Positions 8,563 through 18,300 of a stretch of DNA of 64,000 nucleotides are shown piece by piece; position 1 is the first letter of the stretch, and every line of letters starts with the position of its first letter. The stretch comes from Cellulomonas alba (GTDB lineage: Bacteria > Actinomycetota > Actinomycetes > Actinomycetales > Cellulomonadaceae). The stretch spans positions 2,211,461 to 2,275,460 of the forward strand of contig NZ_JAUCGQ010000001.1 in NCBI RefSeq assembly GCF_030362835.1, given 5' to 3'. Under the pieces are notes generated by a model. It ran no database searches. It worked only from the letters and a program-made list of their open reading frames with translations, and was not told the DNA's origin. Position numbers and translations under genes: made by a program.

Positions 8563-9575
8563 GCGGCGACCGGGGCTCGCGCACCGCGAACATCCTCGAC
8601 GTGGCGCGGCTCGCGGGTGTGTCGCACCAGACGGTGTCGCGCGTGCTCAACGACCTCCCGAACGTGCGCCCCGCGACCCGCGCGCGCGTCGAGCAGGCGA
8701 TCGCGCAGCTGCGGTACAGCCCGTCGCCCGCGGCCCGCGCGCTCGTCACGCGCCGCACGCGCACGATCGGGCTCGTGACGCCGGTGGCCGCGGACTTCGG
8801 CCCGACGTCGATCGCGATGCACTTCAACGTCGCCGCGCGCGCCGCGCGCTACAGCGTCGAGACGGTGAGCTCGCTCGACGCCGACCCCGCGAACATCCGC
8901 GCGATCGTCGAGAGCCTGCTGCGACAGCGCGTCGACGCGATCGTCCTCGTCGTGGTCGACGTCGAGGTGCTCGAGCTGGTCCGCGGGCTCGACCTCAGCA
9001 TCCCCGTCGTCGCCGCCGCCTCCACCGCCCGACGCAGCCCGCAGTTCGTGTCGATCGACCAGTACCGCGGCGCCCGCGCAGCCGTCCGCCACCTGGCCGA
9101 GCTCGGGCACGAACGGATCGTGCACCTGGCCGGCCCGCAGCGGGCGCCCGACGCGATCGAGCGCGTGCGCGGTTGGCGCGACGAGCTCAACGAGCGCCGT
9201 CTCGAGGTCGTCGCCCCGATCCACGGCGACTGGTCCGCGGCGAGCGGGTACCGGCTGGGTGCCGAGCTCGACGTCGATCCGGGCTCGGCCGTGTTCGTCG
9301 CGAACGACCACATGGCGATCGGCGTCCTCTCGGCGCTCCGCGAGCGGGGCCTGCGCGTCCCGCACGACGTGAGCGTCGTCGGTTACGACGACGTCCCCGA
9401 GGCGGGGTACCTGTACCCCGCGCTGACGACCGTGCGGCAGGACTTCGCGGCGCTCGGCGAGCTGATGATGCAGAAGGTGCTGGTCGCGGTCGAGGAGCCC
9501 GACAGCGCGACGGTCGACACGCCGCTGCCGACGCACCTGATCGTGCGGCAGTCGACGCGCGCGGCGCGGCCCTGA
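8559..9575 (+). CDS. LacI family transcriptional regulator
   Basis: 338 residues from GTG 8559, preceded by GAGGAGG and overlapping the ATPase stop as GTGA. The N-terminal HTH and hinge are clear: ILDVARLAGVSHQTVSRVLN followed by RYSPSPAARAL. The periplasmic-binding-like effector domain carries VSIDQYRGARAAVRHLAELG and DVSVVGYDDVPEAGYL. As the last gene of the sugar operon it is the likely ligand-responsive repressor of the operators at 2084, 2164 and 2196. The effector is presumably the transported sugar or a derivative. Confidence 0.94.
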   Translation: MSGDRGSRTANILDVARLAGVSHQTVSRVLNDLPNVRPATRARVEQAIAQLRYSPSPAARALVTRRTRTIGLVTPVAADFGPTSIAMHFNVAARAARYSVETVSSLDADPANIRAIVESLLRQRVDAIVLVVVDVEVLELVRGLDLSIPVVAAASTARRSPQFVSIDQYRGARAAVRHLAELGHERIVHLAGPQRAPDAIERVRGWRDELNERRLEVVAPIHGDWSAASGYRLGAELDVDPGSAVFVANDHMAIGVLSALRERGLRVPHDVSVVGYDDVPEAGYLYPALTTVRQDFAALGELMMQKVLVAVEEPDSATVDTPLPTHLIVRQSTRAARP

Positions 9576-9688
9576 CGCTTCGACCCGGGACGCCCGGCCG
9601 ATCTGGGTCGTCGTGACCTTGGGGTTCGTGGTGTGCTGCGCCGCTCGTTGGTGCTCGACCGGGCCGGGCGGGCGGCGCGGTGTGCGAC

Positions 9689-10099
9689 CTAATCGGCGAG
9701 GACCGCGAGTGCGGCCTCGGCGCACTCGTCGTCCTGCCCGGGCGCGAACCCGCCGCTGACGGCCAGCGCGCCCACGACCTCGCCATCCCGGCGGACCAGC
9801 GCCGCGCCGGCGCCCGCCAGGATCGGCATCCGCGCCACCCGGTCGAGCTGCGCGAAGAAGCCGGGTGAGCTCTCCTGCATCTTCCACAGCGCGGCACCGT
9901 CCCGGCGGAAGAGCGCGATGCTGGACGCCTTGGTCTCGGCGACCGGGGCCGACATCGGCGGCGCGCCCGCCATGCGGCCGAGCGCCTGCAGGTGGCCGCC
10001 CTCGTCGACGACGGCGACGGTGACCTGGATGCCCATCGCGGCGGCGCGCTCGTGCCCGCCCGCGATCGCGGCTTGTGCGTCCTGGAGCGTGAGCGGCAT
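9689..10099 (-). CDS. GlcG/HbpS family protein (possible heme-binding)
   Basis: 136 residues, typical for the GlcG/HbpS (DUF336) fold. The N-terminal LTLQDAQAAIAGG, the VAVVDEGGHLQALGRM strand and the glycine-rich VVGALAVSGG followed by DDECAEAAL are hallmarks. In Streptomyces, HbpS binds heme and modulates a redox-sensing kinase; other members have unknown roles. No signal peptide is seen, so this one is probably cytoplasmic. It is divergent from a TetR gene with a perfect palindrome between them, so it is probably controlled by that TetR. Confidence 0.85.
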   Translation of the reverse strand: MPLTLQDAQAAIAGGHERAAAMGIQVTVAVVDEGGHLQALGRMAGAPPMSAPVAETKASSIALFRRDGAALWKMQESSPGFFAQLDRVARMPILAGAGAALVRRDGEVVGALAVSGGFAPGQDDECAEAALAVLAD

Positions 10100-10117
10100 G
10101 ACGACTCCTCGTTAGGT

Positions 10118-10129
10118 GGACAGATGTCC
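10118..10129. promoter_or_regulatory. Palindrome between HbpS-like and TetR genes
   Basis: GGACAGATGTCC is a palindrome of GGACA and TGTCC arms around a two-base centre. It lies 19 bases before the HbpS-like start and upstream of the preferred TetR start. It overlaps an alternative TetR ATG at 10124, which argues against that start. A probable TetR operator. Confidence 0.5.
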
Positions 10130-10186
10130 TTGCATGGACGACCGTACTCCTGCGGACGCTGCGGTATCCACTGGGATGATGAGCCG

Positions 10187-10813
10187 GTGGACCACCCGAC
10201 CCGGCCCGACTCCGGCCCCCGACGCCCGAACGCGCGCGGCCAGGGAGACCGGCTGCGCGAGGAGCTCATCTCCGCCGCCGTGCGCATGCTCGGCGACCTC
10301 GCCGACGACGAGTCGTTGTCGCTGCGCGCCGTGGCACGAGCTGTGTCGATCTCGCCGACGTCCGTCTACCTGTACTTCCCCGACCGGGACGCGCTCGTGG
10401 CGGCGGCGATGGAGCGGTGCCACGCGGAGATGGTGCAGGCGGCGGACGACGCCGAGGCGGCCGAGGCCGATCCAGCTCTCGCGCTGCGCGCCAGGGTCCT
10501 CGCGCAGGCCGCGTGGGTGCAGGAGCACCCGGGTCTGTACAAGGTGATGCACGAGAGCACGGTCGGCATGCCCTTCAAGGAGGTGCTGCTGACCCGCACG
10601 GTCGCTGCGGTGCAGCGGTGCATGTCCGCGGGTGTCGCCTCGCCCGGTGACGCCGCGGCCGTCGCGCTCGACCTGCGGACGGCCGTCGTCGGGATGCTGT
10701 CGCTGCGGATCAACGAGCCCGAGGTCGCGTGGCCGCCCTTCACGGAGCAGGCGGACCGGTTCCTCGTGAAGCTCGTCGGGCTCGTGCTGCCGGCCGAGCC
10801 AGCGCGGCGCTAG
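10187..10813 (+). CDS. TetR family transcriptional regulator
   Basis: 208 residues from GTG 10187 (an ATG at 10124 would give 229 residues but sits on the palindrome). The N-terminal HTH reads LRAVARAVSISPTSVYLYFPD, the standard TetR pattern, followed by a helical ligand domain. Effector unknown. It is divergent from the HbpS-like gene, its probable target. It converges on narK so tightly that both stop codons share a CTAG at 10810-10813. Confidence 0.92.
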   Translation: MDHPTRPDSGPRRPNARGQGDRLREELISAAVRMLGDLADDESLSLRAVARAVSISPTSVYLYFPDRDALVAAAMERCHAEMVQAADDAEAAEADPALALRARVLAQAAWVQEHPGLYKVMHESTVGMPFKEVLLTRTVAAVQRCMSAGVASPGDAAAVALDLRTAVVGMLSLRINEPEVAWPPFTEQADRFLVKLVGLVLPAEPARR

Positions 10814-12072
10814 CGGTCCGTCTCCGCAGGCGCCGGGCGCGCCGGGTCCGCCGCCTCGGCGGGTGCAGCCGCGTTCCGGTCCTCGCGCTTGAGGCCCAGC
10901 AGCGCGAACAGGAACGCGCCGGTCGCCGTCAGGCACAGGAGGATCAGGCCGATCGTGTACGAGTGGTCCTGCTCGTCGTAGGTCGCGCCCATGACGAGCG
11001 GCGGGAAGTAGCCGCCGAGGCCGCCCGCCGCGCCGACGATGCCCGTCACGGCGCCGACCCGCTCGGCCGGCGAGCGCCGCGCGACCCACGCGAACACGCC
11101 GCCCGCGCCGAGGCCGAGGAAGAACGCCATCGCGACGAACTCGGTGCCCGCCGGGACCTCGGGGACGGGCTTGAGCGCCAGCAGCACGGCCACCACGGCG
11201 GCGCCCGCGAGCGAGACGAGGACGATCGGCTTCGGGTGCCAGCGGTCGGACAGGATGCCGCCGAGCGGGCGGGCGATGACGGCGGCGATGGCGAAGCCGG
11301 CGGTGCGCGTGCCGGCGCCCGCGAGGTCGAACCCGTAGACGTCCTTGAGGTAGGTCGGCAGGTAGGTCGAGAACGCGACGAAGCCGCCGAACGTCACGGC
11401 GTACAGGAACGCCATCTGCCACGTGACCGGCAGCCTGCTCGCGGCGCGCAGCTTCGGCACGACCGCCTCGGTGTTCGGCTTCCAGGCGGGCGCGTTCCGC
11501 ATCAGGAGGATCAGGACGACGCCGGTCGCGGCGAGCGCGGCCGCGATGATCAGGTGGGCCGCGGTGTACCCGAACCAGTTGACGAACCGCGGCGTGAAGA
11601 ACGACGAGAGCGCGGTGCCGCCCATGCCGGCGCCGAACACGCCGGTCGCGAAGCCGCGACGGGTCGGTGGATACCAGCCGTTGACGAACGGGATGCCGGC
11701 GGCGAACGACGTGCCCGGGATGCCGAGCAGGAACCCGAACACGAGCAGCAGCGCGTACGAGCCGGCGTTCCCCGCGATCATGACGAGCAGCACGGGGATG
11801 ATCGAGACGAAGCTGAGCGTCGCGAGCATGGTCCGCCCACCGAACCGGTCCGTGAGCGCGCCGACGGGGATGCGGCCCACGGCGCCCACGAGCACCGGCG
11901 TCGCGATGAGCAGCGCCTTCTGGTTGGCCGAGAGGCCGAGGTCCGTGGTGTACCGCGCGGCGAGCGGGCCGACCAGGTTCCACGCCCAGAACGTGATGGC
12001 GAACGTCCAGGTGGCGAGCACCAGGTTGAGGGTCTGACCGGGGGGCCGGGTCGTCGGCACGGTGGCGGACAT
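10810..12072 (-). CDS. narK: Nitrate/nitrite MFS transporter NarK
   Basis: 420 residues with about 12 hydrophobic segments. The nitrate signature regions are present: GFLLGIPGTSFAAGIPFVNGW in the first half (the Gly-rich nitrate motif) and GLGAGGVFAWVARRSP with GIVGAAGGLGGYFPP in the second half. It belongs to the NarK/NNP family that imports nitrate and/or exports nitrite. It is the last gene of the nar cluster, 48 bases after narI on the same strand, so probably co-transcribed. The cytoplasmic tail is Ala/Pro-rich. Confidence 0.94.
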   Translation of the reverse strand: MSATVPTTRPPGQTLNLVLATWTFAITFWAWNLVGPLAARYTTDLGLSANQKALLIATPVLVGAVGRIPVGALTDRFGGRTMLATLSFVSIIPVLLVMIAGNAGSYALLLVFGFLLGIPGTSFAAGIPFVNGWYPPTRRGFATGVFGAGMGGTALSSFFTPRFVNWFGYTAAHLIIAAALAATGVVLILLMRNAPAWKPNTEAVVPKLRAASRLPVTWQMAFLYAVTFGGFVAFSTYLPTYLKDVYGFDLAGAGTRTAGFAIAAVIARPLGGILSDRWHPKPIVLVSLAGAAVVAVLLALKPVPEVPAGTEFVAMAFFLGLGAGGVFAWVARRSPAERVGAVTGIVGAAGGLGGYFPPLVMGATYDEQDHSYTIGLILLCLTATGAFLFALLGLKREDRNAAAPAEAADPARPAPAETDR

Positions 12073-12120
12073 CGGTTCTCCGAGGATGCGAGAGCGTCGG
12101 TGGGGGAGGGCGGGTCGCCG

Positions 12121-12876
12121 TCAGCGGCGGGTGGTCTGCCGGTCGCGCGTGCCGACCGGGTCCCACCCGCGGCGCGGCGCGCTGGCGCCCGGCGTCGGCC
12201 GGGCGTCGCGGCTGCGGTACACGACGTACGGGCGGAACAGGTAGTGCACGGGCGCCGTGAACGCGTGGACGAGCCGCGTGAACGGGAAGATCGCGAACAG
12301 CACGAGCCCCGTGAGCACGTGGATGTGGAACTCGGTGGGTGCCGCCGCCATCGCGTCGACGTCCGGGTGCAGGACGAACAGCGACCGGAACCACGGCGAC
12401 ACGGTCTCGCGGTAGTTGTGGCCGTCCGGGCCCTGGAACGCCGAGTACACCGAGACCCACAGGCCGAGCACGATCGCGAGCGTGAGCACGACGTACATGA
12501 GCTTGTCGTTCTTGGTCGTCGCCATGAACACCGGGCCGGTGCGCCGGCGCCGGTAGATCAGGATCGCGATGCCGCCGAGCGTGCAGATGCCCGCGAGGAT
12601 GCCGAGCGTCAGTGCGACCACGTGGTACTGCGTCTCGGTGATGCCCGCCGTGTCGGTCCACGACTCGGGGATCACGAGCCCGCCGATGTGCCCGCCGATG
12701 ACGAACAGCAGGCCGATGTGGAACAGCGGGCTGCCGATCCGCAGCAGCCGCGACTCGTACAGCTGCGACGAACGCGTCGTCCAGCCGAACTGGTCGTAGC
12801 GGTACCGCCAGATGGTGCCGCCGACGAGCGTGGCGATCGCGAGGTAGGGGAACACGCCCCACAGGACGACGTTCAC
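12121..12876 (-). CDS. narI: Respiratory nitrate reductase gamma subunit (cytochrome b)
   Basis: 251 residues with five hydrophobic helices. It anchors NarGH in the membrane and passes electrons from quinol through two b hemes. Candidate heme ligands are the histidines in GSPLFHIGLLFVIGGHIGG and in PTEFHIHVLTGLV. The GTG start at 12876 overlaps the narJ stop as GTGA. The length fits; the basic C-terminal tail is a little longer than in E. coli. Confidence 0.95.
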   Translation of the reverse strand: MNVVLWGVFPYLAIATLVGGTIWRYRYDQFGWTTRSSQLYESRLLRIGSPLFHIGLLFVIGGHIGGLVIPESWTDTAGITETQYHVVALTLGILAGICTLGGIAILIYRRRRTGPVFMATTKNDKLMYVVLTLAIVLGLWVSVYSAFQGPDGHNYRETVSPWFRSLFVLHPDVDAMAAAPTEFHIHVLTGLVLFAIFPFTRLVHAFTAPVHYLFRPYVVYRSRDARPTPGASAPRRGWDPVGTRDRQTTRR

Positions 12877-13580
12877 GACGGGCCTCCGACGGGGTGGGCG
12901 GTCTCGTTGAGCGGCAGGAGCCGGGGGTCGGTGGGGTCGAGCCCGACGGTCTCGCGCGGCGGGCCGGCGGCGGCCATGGCGTGCACGGCGGCCTTGTCGG
13001 CGGGCGACGCGCCCGGCAGCGTCGCGCACACGGCCTCGAGCACACCCGCGTACGGGGAGCCCTGCTCCAGGAGCGCGAACCGGATGAGCTCGAGGCTCGG
13101 CCGGTACTCCTGCAGCAACGCGGGGCCGTCGACGGGGTCGGCGACCGCCGCGTACTCGAGCACGAGCGGCAGGTGGTCGGGCAGCTCGCCGCGCGTGTCG
13201 ACCAGGAACCCGCTGGCGCGGTAGCGCTCCTTGAACGCCGCGAGCACCTCGCCGCGGCGCCGTGTGTCGCCGTCCGTCCAGTACGAGAGGTACAGCGACT
13301 GGTGGCGCGACAGGTCGAAGACGTGGACGTAGGTCCGCTCCAGCTCGTCGAGCGGCGTCGCCGACGCGTGGTCGAGGAACGCGCGCAGCCCCTCGCGCGC
13401 GCGGCCCGGCGGCAGCTCGTCGACCGCGTCGGCCAGCAGTGGGAGCCGCTCGACCAGCTCGGCGTCCGGGTACGCGAGGCACCACGACGCGACCTGGTGG
13501 ACGACGCGCGCCGCACCGCGGTCGCTGTCGACGGCGGTCGCGTCGCGGTCCGCGGGGCGACGAGCTTGTCGCAGCCTCAC
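12873..13580 (-). CDS. narJ: Nitrate reductase assembly chaperone NarJ
   Basis: 235 residues, in the NarJ size range. The core VHQVASWCLAYPDAELVERL, TYVHVFDLSRHQSLYLSYW and LPDHLPLVLEYAAV are characteristic of NarJ/TorD chaperones, which bind apo-NarG and help insert the molybdenum cofactor. The GTG start at 13580 overlaps the narH stop as GTGA. Gene order G-H-J-I is the standard one. Confidence 0.95.
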   Translation of the reverse strand: MRLRQARRPADRDATAVDSDRGAARVVHQVASWCLAYPDAELVERLPLLADAVDELPPGRAREGLRAFLDHASATPLDELERTYVHVFDLSRHQSLYLSYWTDGDTRRRGEVLAAFKERYRASGFLVDTRGELPDHLPLVLEYAAVADPVDGPALLQEYRPSLELIRFALLEQGSPYAGVLEAVCATLPGASPADKAAVHAMAAAGPPRETVGLDPTDPRLLPLNETAHPVGGPS

Positions 13581-15304
13581 GACGACCCCTCCGGCAGCGC
13601 GTCGCCCGGCACCTGGCCGTCCGGGCCGGGAACGGTGCTCGTCGGCTGGTCGCGATGGTCCGGGAACAGGCCGGGCGGGGTGCCGTTGCCGTCCCAGTTG
13701 AGCAGGTTGACTCGGCCGCGCATCGAGTCGGCGGGCGCGATGCCGTCCGACGTCTGCCGTTGCCTCAGCGCATGGAACGTCTCGACCGCGACCGGCACCG
13801 GCCGGCCCGACGCCTCGCCGAACGCGCCGGACTCGTACATGCCCGGGCCCTCGTCGAAGTTCAGCGAGCAGCCCAGCTCTTCGAGCTCGTGCCCGCGCTC
13901 TTCGTGCGCCTTCGGGATCACGTACCGGTCGTCGTACTTCGCGATCGCGAGCAGCCGGTACATCGCGTACATCGCCTGGCCCGTCATCCCGACCGAGGCC
14001 GCGACCTCCTCGCGCGCGCCGTCGCCCATCGTGATGCCGCGCATGTACGACCGCATCGCCGCGAGCTTCTTGAGCACGCCCGTGACGAGGGCCGTGTCGC
14101 CCGCCGTGAACAGCTCGGCGAGGTACTCGACCGGGATGCGCAGCGCGTCGATCGCGCCGAACAGGTTCCCGTGGTCCTCGGCGTCGTGCCCCTGCTCGCG
14201 CAGCAGGTCCACGACCGGCGAGAGCGGCGGCACGTACCAGACCATCGGCATCGTGCGGTACTCGGGGTGCAGCGGCAGCGCGACGCGGTACGTCTTGGCC
14301 AGCGCGTACACCGGCGACCGGCGGGCCGCGTCGATCCAGTCCTGCGGCACGTCCTGCTCGCGCGCCGCCGCGACGACCGCGGGGTCCTCCGGGTCGAGCA
14401 TGAGGTCGAGCTGGGCCTCGTAGAGGTCCTTCTCGTCCGCGACGGAGGCCGCTTCGGTGACGCGGTCCGCGTCGTAGAGGAACACGCCGATGTAGCGCAG
14501 CCGGCCGACGCACGTCTCCGCGCAGATCGTCGGCAGCCCGACCTCGATGCGCGGGTAGCAGAACGTGCACTTCTCGGCCTTGCCGGTCTTGTGGTTGAAG
14601 TAGACCTTCTTGTATGGGCAGCCCGTGATGCACTGCCGCCAGCCGCGGCACCGGTCCTGGTCGACCAGCACGATGCCGTCCTCGGCGCGCTTGTAGATCG
14701 CCCCCGACGGGCAGGACGCCATGCACGACGGGTTCAGGCAGTGCTCGCAGATCCGCGGCAGGTAGAACATGAAGGTCTTCTCGAGCTCGAACCGGATCTT
14801 GTCCTCGCTCTCGCGGCGGACCTTCTCCACGATCGGGTCGAGGTGGCCGAGCTCGTGCGCGCCGCCGAGGTCGTCGTCCCAGTTGGCCGACCACGAGATC
14901 TTCGTGTCCTCGCCCGTGATGAGGGACTTGGGCCGCGCGACGGGGAAGTCGTCACCCAGCGGGGCGTCGACGAGCTTCTCGTAGTCGTACGTCCACGGCT
15001 CGTAGTAGTCCTCGAGCTTCGGCTGGACCGGGCTCGCGAAGATCGTCATGAGCCGCTTCGCGCGCGAGCCCGTGCGGAGCTCGAGCCGGCCGCGCTTGTT
15101 CAGGTGCCAGCCGCCGCGCCACTGCTCCTGGTCCTCGTACCGGCGCGGGTACCCCTGGCCGGGGCGCGTCTCGACGTTGTTGAACCAGACGTACTCGACG
15201 CCCGCGCGGTTCGTCCACGCCTGCTTGCACGTCACCGAGCAGGTGTGGCACCCGATGCACTTGTCGAGGTTCATGACCATCGCGACCTGAGCCATCACGC
15301 GCAT
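13577..15304 (-). CDS. narH: Respiratory nitrate reductase beta subunit
   Basis: 575 residues, slightly longer than the E. coli protein. The four Fe-S clusters are visible as CIGCHTCSVTC, CEHCLNPSCMASCP, CRGWRQCITGCP and CTFC...CAETC. The Trp in CRGWRQC replaces a cysteine, as in the [3Fe-4S] site of NarH. It carries electrons from NarI to NarG. AGGAGG lies 10 bases before the ATG at 15304, which shares one base with the narG stop; a second ATG at 15295 is possible. The C-terminal tail is Pro/Asp-rich. Confidence 0.96.
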   Translation of the reverse strand: MRVMAQVAMVMNLDKCIGCHTCSVTCKQAWTNRAGVEYVWFNNVETRPGQGYPRRYEDQEQWRGGWHLNKRGRLELRTGSRAKRLMTIFASPVQPKLEDYYEPWTYDYEKLVDAPLGDDFPVARPKSLITGEDTKISWSANWDDDLGGAHELGHLDPIVEKVRRESEDKIRFELEKTFMFYLPRICEHCLNPSCMASCPSGAIYKRAEDGIVLVDQDRCRGWRQCITGCPYKKVYFNHKTGKAEKCTFCYPRIEVGLPTICAETCVGRLRYIGVFLYDADRVTEAASVADEKDLYEAQLDLMLDPEDPAVVAAAREQDVPQDWIDAARRSPVYALAKTYRVALPLHPEYRTMPMVWYVPPLSPVVDLLREQGHDAEDHGNLFGAIDALRIPVEYLAELFTAGDTALVTGVLKKLAAMRSYMRGITMGDGAREEVAASVGMTGQAMYAMYRLLAIAKYDDRYVIPKAHEERGHELEELGCSLNFDEGPGMYESGAFGEASGRPVPVAVETFHALRQRQTSDGIAPADSMRGRVNLLNWDGNGTPPGLFPDHRDQPTSTVPGPDGQVPGDALPEGSS

Positions 15305-18300
15305 CAGTACTCGACCTCCTGCGAACGCCGACGGATCGTCGTCACCATGTCCCGCTGGTTCCCGGTCGGACCGAGGTAGTTGAAGGTGTACGAGAGCTGC
15401 GCGTACCCGCCGACGAGGTGCGTGGGCTTGACGAGCAGGCGCGTCACCGAGTTGTGGATGCCGCCGCGGCGGCCCGTGCGCTCGGTCTTCGGCACGTCGA
15501 TCGTGCGTTCCTGCGCGTGGTAGACGAACACGACGCCCTCGGGCATGCGGTGGCTCACGCACGCGCGGACGACGATGATGCCGTTCGCGTTGGAGCACTC
15601 GATCCAGTCGTTGTCCCGGGCGCCGATGGCGTCCGCGTCCTGCGGGCTCATCCAGCAGACCGGGCCGCCGCGCGACAGCGAGAGCATCAGCAGGTTGTCC
15701 TGGTACTCCGAGTGGATCGACCACTTGGAGTGCGGCGTCAGGTAGCGGACCGTCACCTGCTTCGCGCCGTCCGGACCCAGCTGCGGCTCGCCCAGCAGGC
15801 GGTGCAGGTCGAGCGGCGGCCGGTAGATCGGCAGCGCCTCGCCGAGGTCCTGCAGCCAGTCCTGGTCGAGGAACACGTGCATGCGGCCCGTGAGCGTGTG
15901 CCACGGCTTGAGACGCTCGACGTTGACGGTGAACGGCGCGTACCGCCGGCCGCCCGTCTCCGAGCCCGACCACTCCGGCGACGTGATGACCGGGACCGGC
16001 CGGGCCTGGGTGTCGGCGAAGGTGATCCGCTTCTCCTCCGACCCCTCGGCCAGGTCGGAGAGCTTCTTGCCGACGCGACGCTCGAGCGTCTCGAAGCCCT
16101 GGACCGCGAGCTCGCCGTTCGTCGTGCCGGACAGCGTCAGGATCGCCTCGGCGAGCTTGACGTCGGTGTCGATCGCGGGACGGCCGTCGCCCGCGCCGCC
16201 GAGCATGACGCCGTTGAGCCTCGCGAGCCGGTCGACCTCGTGCCGGACGTCGAACGTCAGGCCCTTGACCGTGAAGCCCAGCTTGTCGGCCAGCGGGCCG
16301 ATGGTCGCGAGCTTGTCGGCGATCGCCGTGTAGTCGCGCTCGACGACCTGGTAGACGGGCCCGGTGCGATCCGGGTCGGCCGGCGCCTCGCCCGGGGTGT
16401 CGTGCGAGAGCGCGACGCTGACGAGGTCGTGCCGCACGCCGAGGTGCGTGCGCGCCTGGTCGGAGAACTTCCGCGCGACGGCGTGGAACGCGTCGAAGTC
16501 CGAGCGGGCCTCCCACGGCGGGTCGATCGCCGGCGAGAACGCGTGCACGAACGGGTGCATGTCGGTCGACGAGAGGTCGTGCTTCTCGTACCAGGTGGCC
16601 GCCGGCAGCACGACGTCGGACAGCATCGTCGTGCTCGTCATGCGGAAGTCCGCCGAGACGAGCAGGTCGAGCTTGCCCTCGGGGACCTCGTCCCGCCGAC
16701 GGACCTGCGAGGTCTCGATGTCCGGCTCCTCGGCCGTGACGTTCGAGTGCGTGCCCAGCAGGTACTTGAGGAAGTACTCGTCGCCCTTGGCGGACGAGCC
16801 CAGCAGGTTCGCGCGCCACAGGACGAGCGTGCGCGGCCAGTTCTCCGGGGCGTCGACGTCGTCGACGGCGAACCTGAGGTCGCCGTCGGCGAGCCTGCCG
16901 CGGATGTGCGCGGCGGCGTCGGCGGCGTCACCCGCCGCGCTCGCGGCCAGTGCCTCGTCCGCGAGGTCCAGGGGGTTGCGGTCGAACTGCGGGTAGAACG
17001 GCATCCAGCCGCGCTTGGCCGACTCGGCGATCGTGTCCGCGGTGTGCATCCCCGCGAGGTGGCCCTCGGCGAGCGGGGACGCGAGCGCGTCGGCGCGGTA
17101 GCCGTCGAACCGCCATTGGTCGGTGTGCATGTACCAGTACGACGTGCCCGGCTGCGTGCGCGGCGGGCGCGACCAGTCGAGCGCGTTCGCGAGCGAGATC
17201 CAGCCCGTCAGCGGGCGGCACTTCTCCTGGCCGACGTAGTGCGCCCAGCCGCCGCCGTTGCGGCCGAAGCACCCGGTGAAGGCGAGCAGCGCGAGGATCG
17301 CGCGGTACGTGGCGTCGCCGTGGAACCACTGGCAGATGCCCGCGCCCATGATGACCATCGAGCGGCCGTTGCTCTGCTCGGCGTTGGTCGCGAACTCGCG
17401 CGCGATGCGGGTGGCGGCCGCCGCCGGGACCGATGTGATCGCCTCCTGCCACGCGGGCGTGTACGGGGTCTCGGCGTCGTCGTAGCCCGCGGGCCACTCG
17501 CCCAGCAGGCCGTCGCGCTCGACGCCGTACTGCGCGAGCGTCAGGTCGTAGACCGTCGTGACGAGGTGGTCGCCGAGGCGGCGGACCGGCACGCCGCGGC
17601 GCAGGACGCGACCCTCGCCGTCGGGGGAGTCGAAGCTCGGCAGCAGCACCGTGGCGGAGTCCGTGCTCTCGGCGCCCCGGGCGCCGACGGCGTCGCGCAC
17701 CGACAGCGCCGGCGTCACGCCGTCGAGGTCGAGGTTCCACAGGCCCTCGCCCGAGTCCGTGTACCGGAAGCCGAGCGACCCGTTCGGCACGACCGGCGCG
17801 CCCGTGGCCTCGTCGAGCAGCACGGTCTTCCACTGCGCGCCCTCCGACTCCGCGCCGCGGACCGCGTCGGCGGCACCCGGCGTCGGCCCGAGGTCGGACG
17901 CGCGCAGGAACCGGCCCGGCACGTACGCGCCGTCCCGCTCCTTGAGGCGCACGAGGAACGGCAGGTCCGTGTACTGCCGGACGTAGTCCCGGAAGAACGG
18001 CACCTCGCGGTCGACGAAGTACTCCTTGAGGATCACGTGGCCCATCGCCATCGCGAGCGCGGCGTCCGTGCCGGCCTGCGCGGGCAGCCACTCGTCGGCG
18101 AACTTCGTGTTGTCGGCGTAGTCGGGCGACACCGTGACGACCTTCGTCCCCCGGTAGCGGACCTCGGCCATCCAGTGCGCGTCGGGCGTGCGCGTCACGG
18201 GCACGTTCGAGCCCCACATGACGAGGTACGTCGCGTCCCACCAGTCGCCCGACTCGGGGACGTCCGTCTGGTCGCCGAACATCTGCGGGCTCGCGACGGG

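Noticed and set aside
10124..10186. ATG 10124 as the TetR start
   Set aside because: It lies within the GGACA/TGTCC palindrome that is a probable operator, and the extra 21 residues precede the HTH without family support.
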